This document shows, in pieces, positions 23,275 through 31,929 of a DNA stretch of 64,000 nt. Under the pieces are notes generated by a model, which worked only from the letters and a program-made list of their open reading frames with translations, was not told the origin of the DNA and ran no database searches. The translations under genes and the position numbers were made by a program. Source of the stretch: Cuneatibacter sp. NSJ-177 (lineage in GTDB: Bacteria; Bacillota; Clostridia; Lachnospirales; Lachnospiraceae); NCBI RefSeq assembly GCF_022867805.1, contig NZ_JALIFO010000006.1, positions 1,211,450-1,275,449 of the forward strand. Reading direction: 5' to 3'. Position 1 is the first letter of the stretch, and each line of letters begins with the position of its first letter.

Positions 23275-24522
23275 ATGTTCCGAAAATTTATGGATTGGTT
23301 CCGGGGACGGGTGTTGGTGCATGTCAGCGGCTTGTCGCCGGAACGATTTTTAAATCTGTGCGCGGGAAACGGCTTTGTGCTGCGGGATCTGAAAAGAACC
23401 GGGGGCGGTTACGAATGTATCATGAGCCTTCCGGAATACCGCGAAGCCAGGCGTCTGGCCAAGAAAGCGAAGGCAACCCTCCGGATACAGAGGAAAATGG
23501 GCCTTCCTTTCTTTTTGTTTCAGCAGAGAAAGCGGAAAGCATGGGCGGCCGGTTTTCTCCTGGCGCTGGGGCTGCTCTACGCGGCCTCTCTGTTCCTTTG
23601 GGACATTCAGTTGGAGGGAAACACACGCTACACCGACGATATTATCCGCAGCTACCTAAAAGCAAACGGAATTACATACGGAATGCCCATGGACTCGATT
23701 GTCTGCGAGGAAATCGAGAAGGCCCTCCGAAATGAGTACACGAATATCACCTGGGTTTCCGCTCAAATTTCAGGCGTCAAGTTAAAGATTCAGATCAAAG
23801 AAAACTTTGGCCTCCTGGAAGCGCCCCAAAAGGATCTGACGCCGAAAGACGTGGTGGCGGACAAGGACGGGGTGATCACGGAGATCGTAACCCGCTCCGG
23901 CATTCCGCAGGCGGCGGCCGGCGACGCCGTCACCCAGGGGCAGGTGCTGATATCGGGGCGGATTCCTCTGATCGACGACAGCGGAGAGACGGTCAGCTAT
24001 GAGGAGGTTCCTGCGGACGGCACCATCATCGCCCGGACGGAAATTCCCTACGCCTGGCAGCGCTCCATCTTTGAGGAAACCCGCCGTGTGACAAAAACAA
24101 GGCTGAAAGGCCTGGCGTTGGTTTTCGGGGATAACCGGGCCGCCATCGGCGGCGGGGCGCAGCCCGGAGAAATGAAATACCGGATGACCGAATATTACAC
24201 GCCCTGCCTTTTCGATAACTTTGTGCTGCCAATCACCCTGGAGACCACGCTGGAATACACCTATGAGACCGAGGTCCGAAAGCTGACCGAAGAGGAGCAG
24301 AAAGAAAAAATGGAAGCTGCTTTCCTGGAAAAAGAGGCGGAGTGGAAAGAAGAAGGTTATACGGTAGTGGAAAAAAATCTCAACCTGTCTGAGGGACCGT
24401 TTTTGCTGACGGTAAACGGTACCGTGGTTTTGGAAGGGCCGATGGGGAAGGAAAGCCCTCTGGCGGAAACTCCGGAAGGAGAGACCGCGCCGGAGCCGTC
24501 CGGAGAGGATACCGAGGAGTGA
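23275..24522 (+). CDS. yqfD: sporulation protein YqfD
   Basis: A 415-residue protein with the YqfD architecture: a short N-terminal region with VLVHVSGLSPERFLNLC, one transmembrane helix (KAWAAGFLLALGLLYAASLFLW, about residues 83-104), then a large extracytoplasmic part with a POTRA-like FDIQ-type segment (WDIQLEGNTRY) and ITWVSAQISGVKLKIQIKE. The C-terminus is Glu/Pro-rich. The start ATG 23275 follows GAAAGG. Known as a stage IV sporulation-linked protein of unclear mechanism. In most Firmicutes phoH follows immediately; here 4.7 kb of other genes intervene. Confidence 0.87.
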   Translation: MFRKFMDWFRGRVLVHVSGLSPERFLNLCAGNGFVLRDLKRTGGGYECIMSLPEYREARRLAKKAKATLRIQRKMGLPFFLFQQRKRKAWAAGFLLALGLLYAASLFLWDIQLEGNTRYTDDIIRSYLKANGITYGMPMDSIVCEEIEKALRNEYTNITWVSAQISGVKLKIQIKENFGLLEAPQKDLTPKDVVADKDGVITEIVTRSGIPQAAAGDAVTQGQVLISGRIPLIDDSGETVSYEEVPADGTIIARTEIPYAWQRSIFEETRRVTKTRLKGLALVFGDNRAAIGGGAQPGEMKYRMTEYYTPCLFDNFVLPITLETTLEYTYETEVRKLTEEEQKEKMEAAFLEKEAEWKEEGYTVVEKNLNLSEGPFLLTVNGTVVLEGPMGKESPLAETPEGETAPEPSGEDTEE

Positions 24523-24600
24523 ATTAAGGAATCCTTTTGAAAAGAAACGGAAATACTTCATTTGACAAGGAAGCCTAACTGTGCAAAACTAAAATCAGGT

Positions 24601-24632
24601 TGGTTCCCGCAAGAAAAAGTCATTCGGAACCA
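24601..24632. promoter_or_regulatory. inverted repeat upstream of the YccF gene
   Basis: TGGTTCC (24601-24607) and GGAACCA (24626-24632) are perfect inverted repeats 18 nt apart, just before a TATACT box at 24642-24647. A TTGACA lies at 24562 but is too far for a standard promoter. Possible operator. Confidence 0.35.
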
Positions 24633-24660
24633 CGCTATTATTATACTAGGAGGATATGAG

Positions 24661-25020
24661 ATGGGATGTCTCGGAAATACGTTATGGTTTGTGTTCGGCG
24701 GCTGTATCAGCGGCCTTAGCTGGTGCCTGGCCGGGTGTCTTTGGTGCATCACGATTCTCGGAATTCCGATCGGCCTGCAATGCTTTAAATTCGCCTCCCT
24801 TTGCTTCTTTCCGTTTGGGAAAGAGGTACGGTACGGAGGAGGGGCTGGTTCTTTTTTACTAAATTTACTCTGGCTGATTTTTTCCGGCCTGATCCTGGCG
24901 ATCGAATCGGCTGTTTTAGGTCTGATTTGGTGCATTACCATCGTCGGAATTCCGTTTGGGCTCCAGCATTTCAAACTGGCAAAACTGGCGCTGATGCCTT
25001 TTGGATCGGAAGTAATCTAG
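24661..25020 (+). CDS. YccF-domain membrane protein
   Basis: A 119-residue integral membrane protein made of two YccF repeats. Each repeat has a hydrophobic helix followed by a WCITI-GIP-GLQ-FK pattern: LWCITILGIPIGLQCFK in the first half and IWCITIVGIPFGLQHFK in the second. About four membrane-spanning segments. RBS AGGAGG is at 24650-24655. YccF proteins are widespread and of unknown function. Likely monocistronic. Confidence 0.88.
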   Translation: MGCLGNTLWFVFGGCISGLSWCLAGCLWCITILGIPIGLQCFKFASLCFFPFGKEVRYGGGAGSFLLNLLWLIFSGLILAIESAVLGLIWCITIVGIPFGLQHFKLAKLALMPFGSEVI

Positions 25021-25178
25021 GAAGATTCCCATGGCGCTTCTTCCGTTTCTGTGTTAGAATATGGTTACGGATAGTTTCCTCTTTCAACCCACGGTCAAAT
25101 CCTGATCCGCCGGATCGGGGAGCTGTCTGAAAAACACCGGCTTATGGAGCGGCGGATATCACGGGAAGGAACGTCAAG

Positions 25179-27071
25179 ATGGGGGAACATCGGAAACAGA
25201 ACACTTCGGTCGGACCTAAGAGAGATGGGCGAAAATCTCCTTTGTCCGAAGAAAATAAAAGAAAAGGCCGAACGGAACCGGAGACAGAAATTTGGCCGGA
25301 TATCAATCTGTCGGAGGGCAAGGGCTCCGGCGGGCCGGACTTTAGTGAGGCTTCGCCGTTTCAGTATTTTATCCGTCACAATTATTTCGACGCAGAAGCC
25401 CTGATCCAATCCGTGGCGACTCCGGAAGCGCCATACTATCTCTACTTTGGAGATCTTCAGAGCAATCTTTACTACATATCCGACAACATGCGGGATGATT
25501 TTGGCTTTCCGGGGAATTTGGTCCACGATTTAATTGAAAAATGGGGGGTGCGGATCAGCGACCCCCAGGACCGGGCGCTCTATCATCAAGATCTAAAACA
25601 GATCATGGAACAAAAGAAAGACGTACACAGCCTGCGCTACCGTATCACAGACCGGACGGGGAATTCCACCTGGGTCCACTGCCGGGGAATCGTGAAATGG
25701 TCGGAGGATAAATCCATGCCGCTGTTTTTTTCCGGCTGCGTCTCCCGTCTGGAAAGTGACTTTTCCCTGGACTCGGTGACAGGCTTTCTCCGGGAACAGG
25801 CTGCGCTGAACGAGCTGGCCATGCTAAATGAGAAAGGGACGTCTGCTTTGATTATCGGGTTTGCCTTGAATCGGTTCACCCATATCAATGAGTCCAAAGG
25901 CCGGACGGCCGGAGACCAGCTTCTCAAAAGAATTGCAAAAGGACTTTTGGAAGATTTGGGAGAGGACTACGTCTTTTACCGTCTGGACGGCGTGCGTTTC
26001 ATGGCAGTCAGAAAAAGCGGGGGCTGTGAAGATGCCGAAGCCGTGCGCGACATCCGAAAGAAAATTGAAGCCGGTTATTGTAAGCAGAAGCTAAGCGTCA
26101 AGCAGGCTGCTTCTTTTGGCGTGCTGCATTTTCCAAAAGATGGGAAAACGCCTCAGGATATCATGGAAAATACGTTGACATTGATCAACATTGCCAAACT
26201 GAACCCCGATCTGGAATACAGTGAATTTTCCAGGGACATTATCGCAAAACAGAAAGATAAATCCAATATGGTGATCTGTCTGAGTGAGGATATCGCCAAG
26301 GGGTTTGAACATTTCCGGATTGTGGTGCAGCCCATCGTGGCCCGCAATACCGGCCGGATCCTTGGAGGCGAAGCTCTGCTGCGCTGGAAATACCAGAGAG
26401 AGGATATCCCTCCGGTTGTTTTTATCCCTCTCCTGGAGGAATCGCGGATGATCCTGCCTGTGGGGAAATGGGTGTTTTATCAGGTTGTCTCCCTGTGTGC
26501 AAAGCTGATTTCCAACAATCCGGATTTTTTCCTTTCCTTTAACGTCAGCTATCTTCAAGTATTGGACAACACCTTCCTACCGTTTATGAAAGAGACCCTG
26601 GAAGCCTTCCATGTTTCCGGGGAGCATCTTATGCTGGAATTGACGGAATCCCATTTCGACGAGATGCCGAAATGCCTCCATGAGTTTGTGAGGGAGTGCC
26701 TAGATATGGGAATGCGCTTTGCCCTCGATGATTTCGGAAACGGCTTTTCTTCGCTTCAAATGCTGCTGAAATACCCGGTCAATGTGGTAAAATTGGACCG
26801 CACTTTGATGAACGAGCTGACGCATTCCACGGAGAATCTGAACTTTATCATGAGCATCGTCTATGCCTGTCACCGGTCCAAGAAACAAGTCTGCGTCGAA
26901 GGGGTGGAAAACAGCGCGGAACTAGACGTGGTGCGCCAGACAGACTGCGATATGATACAAGGGTATTATTTTCACAGGCCCTTGGAATTAAATGACTTGT
27001 ATCTCCGGCTGGAACCGATAGAAGCGTGCGGGGATGCCACTGGGAATGCAGGCAAATCACAGGGATCATGA
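25179..27071 (+). CDS. PAS-like/degenerate GGDEF/EAL cyclic-di-GMP phosphodiesterase
   Basis: A 630-residue signalling protein. Residues 1-75 are polar and probably disordered; 85-190 resemble a PAS fold; 190-340 form a GGDEF domain whose signature is replaced by LDGVRF near residue 269, so no cyclase activity is expected. The EAL domain (about 360-610) looks active: EALLRW at residue 398, FNVSYLQ, LELTESHF, ALDDFGNGFSSL, VVKLDRTL, CVEGVE and IQGYYFHRP keep the metal and general-base residues. It probably degrades c-di-GMP under control of the PAS/GGDEF part. There is no membrane segment. RBS GGGAAGGA precedes ATG 25179. A terminator follows. Confidence 0.88.
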   Translation: MGEHRKQNTSVGPKRDGRKSPLSEENKRKGRTEPETEIWPDINLSEGKGSGGPDFSEASPFQYFIRHNYFDAEALIQSVATPEAPYYLYFGDLQSNLYYISDNMRDDFGFPGNLVHDLIEKWGVRISDPQDRALYHQDLKQIMEQKKDVHSLRYRITDRTGNSTWVHCRGIVKWSEDKSMPLFFSGCVSRLESDFSLDSVTGFLREQAALNELAMLNEKGTSALIIGFALNRFTHINESKGRTAGDQLLKRIAKGLLEDLGEDYVFYRLDGVRFMAVRKSGGCEDAEAVRDIRKKIEAGYCKQKLSVKQAASFGVLHFPKDGKTPQDIMENTLTLINIAKLNPDLEYSEFSRDIIAKQKDKSNMVICLSEDIAKGFEHFRIVVQPIVARNTGRILGGEALLRWKYQREDIPPVVFIPLLEESRMILPVGKWVFYQVVSLCAKLISNNPDFFLSFNVSYLQVLDNTFLPFMKETLEAFHVSGEHLMLELTESHFDEMPKCLHEFVRECLDMGMRFALDDFGNGFSSLQMLLKYPVNVVKLDRTLMNELTHSTENLNFIMSIVYACHRSKKQVCVEGVENSAELDVVRQTDCDMIQGYYFHRPLELNDLYLRLEPIEACGDATGNAGKSQGS

Positions 27072-27078
27072 GCGGGAG

Positions 27079-27104
27079 CGCTTGCCGCAAGGCAGGCGTT
27101 TTTT
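27079..27104 (+). terminator. terminator of the EAL-domain gene
   Basis: CGCTTGCC (27079-27086), loop GCAA, GGCAGGCG (27091-27098) with one G-T pair, then six T. Confidence 0.82.
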
Positions 27105-27134
27105 GCGTTTGCATCCTTTCGCGGAATCAGAGGA

Positions 27135-27162
27135 TTGACAAAAACAGAAAAGCACATATAAT
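27135..27162 (+). promoter_or_regulatory. promoter of the second marR-MATE operon
   Basis: TTGACA (27135-27140), 16 bp, TATAAT (27157-27162). Both boxes are perfect consensus. Confidence 0.88.
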
Positions 27163-27168
27163 TATGAT

Positions 27169-27180
27169 TAGTAATTACTA
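27169..27180. promoter_or_regulatory. putative MarR operator TAGTAATTACTA
   Basis: A perfect 12-bp palindrome seven bases after the -10 box, inside a very AT-rich stretch with further TTAGTA and TTAATAA half-sites up to 27210. The position at the transcription start suits repression by the MarR protein encoded next. Confidence 0.6.
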
Positions 27181-27225
27181 TTAGTAAATATTATTAATAA
27201 TTATTATTAGGAATGAGGAGGTCCT

Positions 27226-27732
27226 ATGGATACCGCCCATCTCAAACAGCTCTTAGACGCTTGTTTTTTAGCCAAACGTGTCGTTGAAACCATGCCGGAG
27301 CTGCCGGAAGGCATGAAACCCCGCCATATTCACGTTCTGGAGGTCATACACGAAAAAGAAGAGTGGGGAGAGGAATGCCGGGTCAGCGACATCAGCGCCA
27401 GGCTCGGCACCACCACTCCCAGTATCACCAAATTGGTACAAGAACTGGAATCCATGAAAATGTTGGTAAAACGCGCCGGTTTGACGGATCGAAGAGTCAC
27501 GGTGCTGCGCCTGACGGAAAAAGGAAAGCGGTGCGTCCGCCTGTATGTCCTAGACCTTCACCGGGTGTGGGCTGAAGCGCTGTGGGATATCCCGGACAGC
27601 CAGGCGGAACAGACGGCCGGGCTCATGGAACGGCTCTATGATTCTATGCCGGGAAGAGAAGCGCCTCTTTCATACTCCAAAAAGATTTTGGGGTATGGAA
27701 AGCAGAAAAATACAGATACTGGAAAGGAATAG
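27226..27732 (+). CDS. MarR-family transcriptional regulator
   Basis: A 168-residue MarR protein. The recognition part is CRVSDISARLGTTTPSITKL, followed by the wing ELESMKMLVKRAGLTDRRVTVLRL, which contains the family DRR pattern. It lies 4 nt upstream of a MATE exporter, the classic layout of a drug-sensing repressor and its pump. RBS GAGGAGG is at 27214-27220. The TAGTAATTACTA palindrome at the transcription start is the likely binding site. It is distinct from the MarR at 5702. Confidence 0.9.
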   Translation: MDTAHLKQLLDACFLAKRVVETMPELPEGMKPRHIHVLEVIHEKEEWGEECRVSDISARLGTTTPSITKLVQELESMKMLVKRAGLTDRRVTVLRLTEKGKRCVRLYVLDLHRVWAEALWDIPDSQAEQTAGLMERLYDSMPGREAPLSYSKKILGYGKQKNTDTGKE

Positions 27733-27736
27733 GAGC

Positions 27737-29095
27737 ATGGGGACGAAAACACAGGGTAACATCACGTTTACGGAAGGGTCGATCTTTCGTTCTATCTTTC
27801 AATTCACTGTCCCGGTTCTAGGTGCACTGATCCTGCAGGCAGCCTACGGAGCCGTAGACCTGCTCGTCGTCGGCTGGTTCGGAGATGCGGCCAGTATCTC
27901 GGCCGTAGGGTCCGGCAGCGCCTTCATGCAGATGGTTACCTTTGTCATTACCAGCCTTGCGATGGGGTCCACCGTGGTAATTGGGCGTCACATCGGAGAA
28001 AAACGCCCGAAGGAGGCCGGGGACACGGTGGGAACCACCGTCGTCCTGTTTGCCGGGATCGGCATCGCGCTGACCATCCTCTTAGAAGTTTTTGCCGGGA
28101 ACATAGCCGGGCTGCTCCAGGTTCCGGCGGAGTCCTTCGACAAGACCGTGACCTACATCCGGATCTGTTCCGCCGGTATACTCGTCATTATTGCCTACAA
28201 TGTGATCAGCGGAATTCTGCGCGGCGTGGGCAATGCCAACCTGCCATTCCTTTTTGTCGGAATCGCCTGCATCATCAATATCATTGGGGATTTCGTGCTG
28301 GTGGGGCTTTGCGGGATGGACGTGGCCGGCGCCGCTCTGGCGACCATCGGAGCCCAGGCTGTCTCCGTGGTGATTTCCGCAGCAGTGCTGAAAAAACAAA
28401 AACTGCCGGTCTCCTTTACCTACAAGCAGTGCCGGATTCACCAAGGCGAGCTGCGATTGATCTTAAAAATCGGCGTGCCGATTGCGCTGCAGGAAGCCAT
28501 GGTACAGGTCTCTTTCCTGGTGCTCAACTCCATCATCAATCATCTGGGCCTTTTGCCGTCGGCCGGATACGGCGTCGCTCAGAAGATCGTCTCTTTCATC
28601 ATGTTGGTACCGTCCTCCATCATGCAGAGCGTTTCCGCATTTGTAGCCCAAAACATGGGGGCGGAACAAAAAGACCGCGCCAAAAGGGGATTTTTCACCG
28701 CCATGCTGACCGGATGCGCCGCCGGCGCCGTCATCTTTTGCGCCGGATTTTTCGGAGGAGCGCAGCTTTCCTCCCTTTTCACCGGCGACGGGGAAGTCAT
28801 TGTCCAGAGCGCAGGCTATCTGAAAGGGTTTTCAATCGACTGTGTCCTGACCTGCATATTGTTCAGCAGTATCGGATATTTTAACGGCTGCGGCCGGAGC
28901 CTGCCGGTTATGATCCAGGGAATCACCTCCGCCTTTTTCGTCCGGATCCCAGTCTCCCTTTTGATGTCCCGGCTGCCCAATCCGTCCCTGACGCTTCTCG
29001 GCCTGGCGACACCGATCACCACAGTGTACGGAATTTTCTTTTTTATGATATGTTTCTGGCGTCTCAAACGAGAAAAAATAAAATCACAACCTTGA
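27737..29095 (+). CDS. MATE-family efflux transporter
   Basis: A 452-residue membrane protein with about 12 helices in two repeats. Diagnostic segments are FTVPVLGALILQAAYGAVDLLVVGWFG, AMGSTVVIGRHIGEKR, VISGILRGVGNANLPF and AVSAFVAQNMGAEQKDRAK. The start ATG 27737 follows AAAGGAATAGGAG; a longer ORF that overlaps marR in another frame is not credible. Cotranscribed with the MarR regulator. Probably exports a toxic or signalling compound sensed by that regulator. Confidence 0.9.
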   Translation: MGTKTQGNITFTEGSIFRSIFQFTVPVLGALILQAAYGAVDLLVVGWFGDAASISAVGSGSAFMQMVTFVITSLAMGSTVVIGRHIGEKRPKEAGDTVGTTVVLFAGIGIALTILLEVFAGNIAGLLQVPAESFDKTVTYIRICSAGILVIIAYNVISGILRGVGNANLPFLFVGIACIINIIGDFVLVGLCGMDVAGAALATIGAQAVSVVISAAVLKKQKLPVSFTYKQCRIHQGELRLILKIGVPIALQEAMVQVSFLVLNSIINHLGLLPSAGYGVAQKIVSFIMLVPSSIMQSVSAFVAQNMGAEQKDRAKRGFFTAMLTGCAAGAVIFCAGFFGGAQLSSLFTGDGEVIVQSAGYLKGFSIDCVLTCILFSSIGYFNGCGRSLPVMIQGITSAFFVRIPVSLLMSRLPNPSLTLLGLATPITTVYGIFFFMICFWRLKREKIKSQP

Positions 29096-29149
29096 AGCCG
29101 CTTTTTTCCAGAGGTTTTCCATTTTCTTTTAATTTCAGAAAAAAGGGGG

Positions 29150-29177
29150 TTCAAAAACTTTAAAAAAATGGTAAAAT
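29150..29177 (+). promoter_or_regulatory. putative phoH promoter
   Basis: TTCAAA (29150-29155), 16 bp, TAAAAT (29172-29177). Moderate match. No clear terminator was seen after the MATE gene, so read-through is possible. Confidence 0.45.
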
Positions 29178-29209
29178 AGCAAATAGTGAATAGAAGGAGT
29201 CAATGCGAT

Positions 29210-30238
29210 TTGAGTATTATGGAAAAGACGATAGGCATTCCGGTGGAACATATGCAGACGGTCTGCGGCCAGTTGGATGTCTATTTAAAAAAGATGGAGC
29301 GCACGCTGCGGGTATCCCTGGTACCGCGGGACGATTCGATGAAGATCATCGGGCCGGAGCCCATGGTGAACAAGGCGGAAAGCGTGCTGAAAAACCTCCT
29401 TGAGCTGGCCCGGCGGGGCAATACGATCACCGAACAGAATGTGGATTACGCCCTTTCGCTCTCCTTTGAGGAGAAAGAGGACCAGATCCTGACCATCGAC
29501 CGGGACATCATCTGCCGCACCATTGCCGGAAAACCGATCAAGCCGAAAACGCTGGGTCAAAAGCAGTATGTGGACGCGATCCGCGAGAAGATGATCTGCT
29601 TCGGGCTGGGACCGGCCGGTACCGGAAAGACTTACCTGGCCATGGCCATGGCGATCCAGGCATTTAAAAATAATGAAGTCAACCGGATGATTTTAACCCG
29701 TCCGGCCATTGAAGCCGGAGAGAAGCTGGGCTTTCTGCCCGGAGATCTGCAAAGTAAGATCGATCCCTATCTGCGGCCGCTTTATGATGCCCTTTACCAG
29801 ATTATGGGCGCAGAGTCCTACCAGCACAACTACGAGAAAGGGCTGATCGAGGTGGCGCCTCTTGCCTACATGCGCGGGCGCACGCTGGACAATGCCTATA
29901 TCATCCTGGATGAAGCCCAGAACACGACGCCGGCTCAGATGAAGATGTTTCTGACCCGGATCGGATTTGGTTCCAAGGTTGTGATCACCGGAGATATCAC
30001 CCAGAAGGATCTGCCGGCCGGCTCGGTTTCCGGCCTGGACGTGGCGATGCGGGTGCTGAAAGACGTGGACGATATCGCCATGATTCATCTCACCAATAAG
30101 GACGTGGTCCGCCATCCGTTGGTGCAAAAGATCGTCGAGGCATATGAAAACTATGAAAAGAAAGAACAATACCGGGAGAAGCGGACGGAACAGCACGCCC
30201 ACCGGCGGCGGGTTCAAAGCCGGCAGCCGCGCCGTTAG
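29210..30238 (+). CDS. phoH: PhoH-like ATPase
   Basis: A 342-residue PhoH/YbeZ protein. An N-terminal KH-like segment (IIGPEPMVNKAESVLKNLLEL) precedes the P-loop ATPase with GPAGTGKT at residues 134-141, TRPAIEAGEKLGFLPGD and the Walker B IILDEAQNTTP. YbeZ acts with the endonuclease YbeY in RNA processing, and ybeY follows 24 nt later. I prefer TTG 29210, 10 nt after AAGGAG; ATG 29219 would be 19 nt away. The basic C-terminal tail (HRRRVQSRQPRR) may bind RNA. Confidence 0.9.
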   Translation: MSIMEKTIGIPVEHMQTVCGQLDVYLKKMERTLRVSLVPRDDSMKIIGPEPMVNKAESVLKNLLELARRGNTITEQNVDYALSLSFEEKEDQILTIDRDIICRTIAGKPIKPKTLGQKQYVDAIREKMICFGLGPAGTGKTYLAMAMAIQAFKNNEVNRMILTRPAIEAGEKLGFLPGDLQSKIDPYLRPLYDALYQIMGAESYQHNYEKGLIEVAPLAYMRGRTLDNAYIILDEAQNTTPAQMKMFLTRIGFGSKVVITGDITQKDLPAGSVSGLDVAMRVLKDVDDIAMIHLTNKDVVRHPLVQKIVEAYENYEKKEQYREKRTEQHAHRRRVQSRQPRR

Positions 30239-30262
30239 CCGAAGGAAGCAGGGAGGGATCAC

Positions 30263-30763
30263 ATGACAATCGATGTGGAATATGAATCCGAGGACAAGCT
30301 TGCGCTTCCCTTTGAGGAGATTATCGAGAAGGTGGTCTGCGAGGCGCTTACCTTTGAAAAGTGTCCGTATGAAGCCGAAGTCAATGTGCTCTTGACGGAC
30401 GATGAGGAGATCCGAAAAATCAATTCTCAATTCCGTTTTATCGATAACGCCACCGACGTACTGTCGTTTCCCATGGTAGAGTATGAGCGCCCCGGCGACT
30501 TTTCCGGCCTGGAGACGCCGGAAGCGGATTTTTGTTTTAATCCGGAGAGCGGAGAGCTATTGTTGGGGGACATCGCAGTGTCCGTCCAGAAAGTACGAAG
30601 CCAAGCCGAGGCCTACGGCCACAGCGAGGAGCGGGAGCTGGCGTTTTTGATTGCGCACAGTATGTTTCACCTGATGGGATACGACCATGAGACCGAGGAG
30701 GAGCGGGAACAGATGGAGCAGAAGCAAAGAGAGGTATTGGACCGGCTGGGGATCACCCGGTAA
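30263..30763 (+). CDS. ybeY: endoribonuclease YbeY
   Basis: A 166-residue metalloprotein with the zinc-binding signature HSMFHLMGYDHE (H-x3-H-x5-H) and the upstream TDVLSFPMVE, both diagnostic for YbeY. It processes the 3' end of 16S rRNA and takes part in ribosome quality control. RBS GGAGGG precedes ATG 30263. An acidic stretch between DVLSFP and the zinc motif is slightly longer than in E. coli. It probably shares a transcript with phoH. Confidence 0.95.
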   Translation: MTIDVEYESEDKLALPFEEIIEKVVCEALTFEKCPYEAEVNVLLTDDEEIRKINSQFRFIDNATDVLSFPMVEYERPGDFSGLETPEADFCFNPESGELLLGDIAVSVQKVRSQAEAYGHSEERELAFLIAHSMFHLMGYDHETEEEREQMEQKQREVLDRLGITR

Positions 30764-30777
30764 GAAACACATCCGAG

Positions 30778-30791
30778 GCGGGCTTGCCCGC
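30778..30791 (+). terminator. compact hairpin after ybeY
   Basis: GCGGGC TT GCCCGC is a perfect 6-bp stem. The following bases are AAAGAG, not T, so it is a weak terminator at best. Confidence 0.3.
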
Positions 30792-30815
30792 AAAGAGTAA
30801 ATGGGGGAATTCATC

Positions 30816-31928
30816 ATGAAAAAACGAAACATGAAATTATTCAGTCTGACATTGGCGGCCGCCATGGCCTTCACGATGCTCGGCGGCTGCTCCAAAAAGC
30901 AGGACGAGATCACGACCGAAGCGCCCACATCCACGGAGGCCGGTACCATGGCGTCCGTGACCATGCCCGCGCCGCCGGAGACCACGGCCAGCGAGCTGCC
31001 GGAGGGCATGATGTACAGTTACCTGACCGGCCTTCCGGTCACCACGGAAGTCGGCACCAAGCGGCCTCTTGCGGTCATGATCGACAATGAAAAGAAAGCC
31101 ATGCCTCAAAACGGCGTATCTTCCGCGGATGTGGTTTACGAGACTCCAATCGAAGCAAATGAAGTCCGCCTGGAGATGATTATTCAGGACTACAGCGAGC
31201 TTTCCCGGTTCGGCGGCCTTCGGAGCGCCAGACGGTATCATCCCGGCATCGCCTATGAGTTCGACGCCATTTTCTTCCATCACGGACACAGTGACATTGC
31301 GCTGCCGTATCTGGAAGACACGGAGCACTGCGACGACATCGATGGTGTGACCGACCGGGGCTATGCCGCTACCTACGAGGTGGATGACCACGCTCAGGGA
31401 CACCGCACCTTCTCCAACCCGGAAAAAATCAATACCCGGATCGAGAAGCTGGGCGTCCGCACCGAAGTCCGCAGTGATTTCGACTATAAATTCAAATTTG
31501 CCAAAGAGAGCGCGCCGAACACGCTTCCGAACGGGACTGCGGCCAATAAGGTCTCCATCGGCTACAAGCAGAATCAGCCTTGGTTTGAATACCACAGCGA
31601 TGATCAGCTTTATTACCGCTATGCCTACGGCGAAGCTCATATCGATCAGGAAAACAACCAGCAGGTCGCAGTGAAAAATATTATTGTCCAGTACTGTGAC
31701 TTTGAGCTGGAGTGGGATAAGGATACAAAGAATATCTACACGACCGGCGAGGGAAGCGGCGTCTTCATCACGGGTGGTAAATCCGAGCCGATCACCTGGT
31801 CCAAAGCAGAGTATTGGGGCAACACCCATTACTTTGACGCGAACGGCCAGGAAATCGAATTAAATCCCGGAAAGACTTGGGTCTGCATTGTTCTGCCAAA
31901 AATGACCGGAGAAATCACAGTGGAGTAA
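30816..31928 (+). CDS. DUF3048-domain lipoprotein (YerB-like)
   Basis: A 370-residue predicted lipoprotein. The signal peptide has a basic start, hydrophobic core and lipobox LGGC with the lipidated Cys at residue 25, followed by a Thr/Glu/Pro-rich linker. The rest matches DUF3048: RPLAVMIDNEKKAMPQNGVS, ADVVYETPIEANEVRLE, RFGGLRSARRYH and the late GKTWVCIVLP. I choose ATG 30816, 8 nt after GGGGGAA, which gives a clean signal peptide; ATG 30801 would overlap that RBS. The function of DUF3048 proteins is unknown. The next gene starts 1 nt after the stop. Confidence 0.87.
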   Translation: MKKRNMKLFSLTLAAAMAFTMLGGCSKKQDEITTEAPTSTEAGTMASVTMPAPPETTASELPEGMMYSYLTGLPVTTEVGTKRPLAVMIDNEKKAMPQNGVSSADVVYETPIEANEVRLEMIIQDYSELSRFGGLRSARRYHPGIAYEFDAIFFHHGHSDIALPYLEDTEHCDDIDGVTDRGYAATYEVDDHAQGHRTFSNPEKINTRIEKLGVRTEVRSDFDYKFKFAKESAPNTLPNGTAANKVSIGYKQNQPWFEYHSDDQLYYRYAYGEAHIDQENNQQVAVKNIIVQYCDFELEWDKDTKNIYTTGEGSGVFITGGKSEPITWSKAEYWGNTHYFDANGQEIELNPGKTWVCIVLPKMTGEITVE

Positions 31929-31929
31929 C

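Noticed and set aside
24562..24595. Promoter TTGACA with TAAAAT upstream of the YccF gene
   Set aside because: The spacing is 22 bp, too long for a normal sigma-A promoter.
30837..31829. 330-aa minus-strand ORF opposite the DUF3048 gene
   Set aside because: Antisense shadow; the plus strand has an RBS, signal peptide and family motifs, while the minus strand has none.
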